DNA from: Clostridia bacterium
GTDB lineage: Bacteria > Bacillota > DAOUPZ01
NCBI GenBank assembly: GCA_030625885.1
Contig: DAOUPZ010000015.1
Span: forward strand, 36,330-100,329
Direction: 5' to 3'
DNA: 64,000 nucleotides
The notes under the pieces were generated by a model that was not told the origin of the DNA, made no database searches, and saw only the letters and a list, made by a program, of their open reading frames with translations. Below, in pieces: positions 63,800-64,000 of this stretch (its first letter is position 1; each line of letters starts with the position of its first letter). The position numbers and the translations under genes are program-made.

Positions 63800-64000
63800 A
63801 TGCAATTACAAGATGTAGGTTTAACGAAAGAACAAGTTGTTGAATTGACCGAGAAGTATATGATCGAAACGTATCCACGGATGCCTTTCGTAGCAGTAAA
63901 AGCTAAAGATATGTACATTTATGATTCAGAAGGTAATGCATACTTAGATTTCTACGGTGGTATTGCAGTTAACAACGCTGGTAACTGTAACGAAAAAGTT
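63800..64000 (+). CDS. Second class III aminotransferase, cut by window end
   Basis: The first 67 codons of a tandem paralogue. It matches the upstream copy at most positions (MQLQDVGLTKEQVVELTEKY against MQLKDVNLTKEQIVEYTEKY, then YMIETYPRMPFVAVKAKDMY in both). Only the N-terminal part is visible, so intactness is unknown. Confidence 0.88.
   Translation, partial: MQLQDVGLTKEQVVELTEKYMIETYPRMPFVAVKAKDMYIYDSEGNAYLDFYGGIAVNNAGNCNEKV

Overview
The window reads as chromosomal DNA of an AT-rich, endospore-forming anaerobic Firmicute of the class Clostridia. The evidence is a complete spoIIIAA-AH operon, spoIVB and spo0A, a CD1247-type acidic zinc-ribbon protein, and the conserved block Asp23/amaP/nusB/folD/xseAB/ispA/dxs/tlyA/argR/recN. 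An OLE (ornate, large, extremophilic) RNA with its partner gene oapA lies in that block, as in other OLE-bearing Firmicutes. No rRNA or tRNA gene, prophage, intact transposase or CRISPR array was seen. The genus cannot be fixed from the sequence alone.

Layout. (1) 1-12.3 kb, accessory and surface genes: a leucine-rich-repeat protein, a BASS transporter and a CstA-type permease (minus strand), an OmpR/HisKA two-component pair, a small methyltransferase between repeat copies, a WG-repeat/DUF3298 protein, an SLH plus dockerin-like surface protein, and a lone CheY-like receiver. (2) 12.5-23.9 kb: aroE, a type IV pilus/type II secretion-like operon (pilB, four pseudopilins, pilMNO), tldD/pmbA, aroQ, a Xaa-Pro peptidase and efp. 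(3) 24-30 kb: the CD1247-like gene and spoIIIAA-AH, with a short-unit tandem repeat array between spoIIIAB and spoIIIAC. (4) 30.2-45 kb: Asp23, amaP, DUF2273, nusB, a microprotein, folD, xseA, xseB, ispA, a DUF212 gene, OLE RNA, oapA, dxs, tlyA, a membrane PD-(D/E)XK-like protein, argR, recN and spoIVB.

(5) 45-61 kb: spo0A usually follows spoIVB directly, but here about 16 kb separates them. The first half of this insert is a sulfur-trafficking set: a double-rhodanese lipoprotein, two LysR regulators, two half-size YeeE/YedE permeases flanking two near-identical TusA carriers, and a thioredoxin-reductase-like protein fused to a thioredoxin-fold domain without a CxxC. The second half is an amino-sugar and glycosylation set: a sugar-1-phosphate nucleotidyltransferase, DegT aminotransferase, GT2 glycosyltransferase, ATP-grasp protein, GT39-type transferase and dTDP-glucose 4,6-dehydratase, with an SsuA/SsuC-like ABC pair that has no ATPase. 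(6) spo0A then follows with a good sigma-H-like promoter. The window closes with a class III aminotransferase and the start of a second tandem copy that shares its leader.

Intergenic DNA carries several repeat families: REP-like palindromes (GGGGACAC...GTCCCC), short word-like repeats (ggtagcaggtag, gttctcagtt, aattatgaatt, ctgataactgataac) and many strong hairpin terminators.
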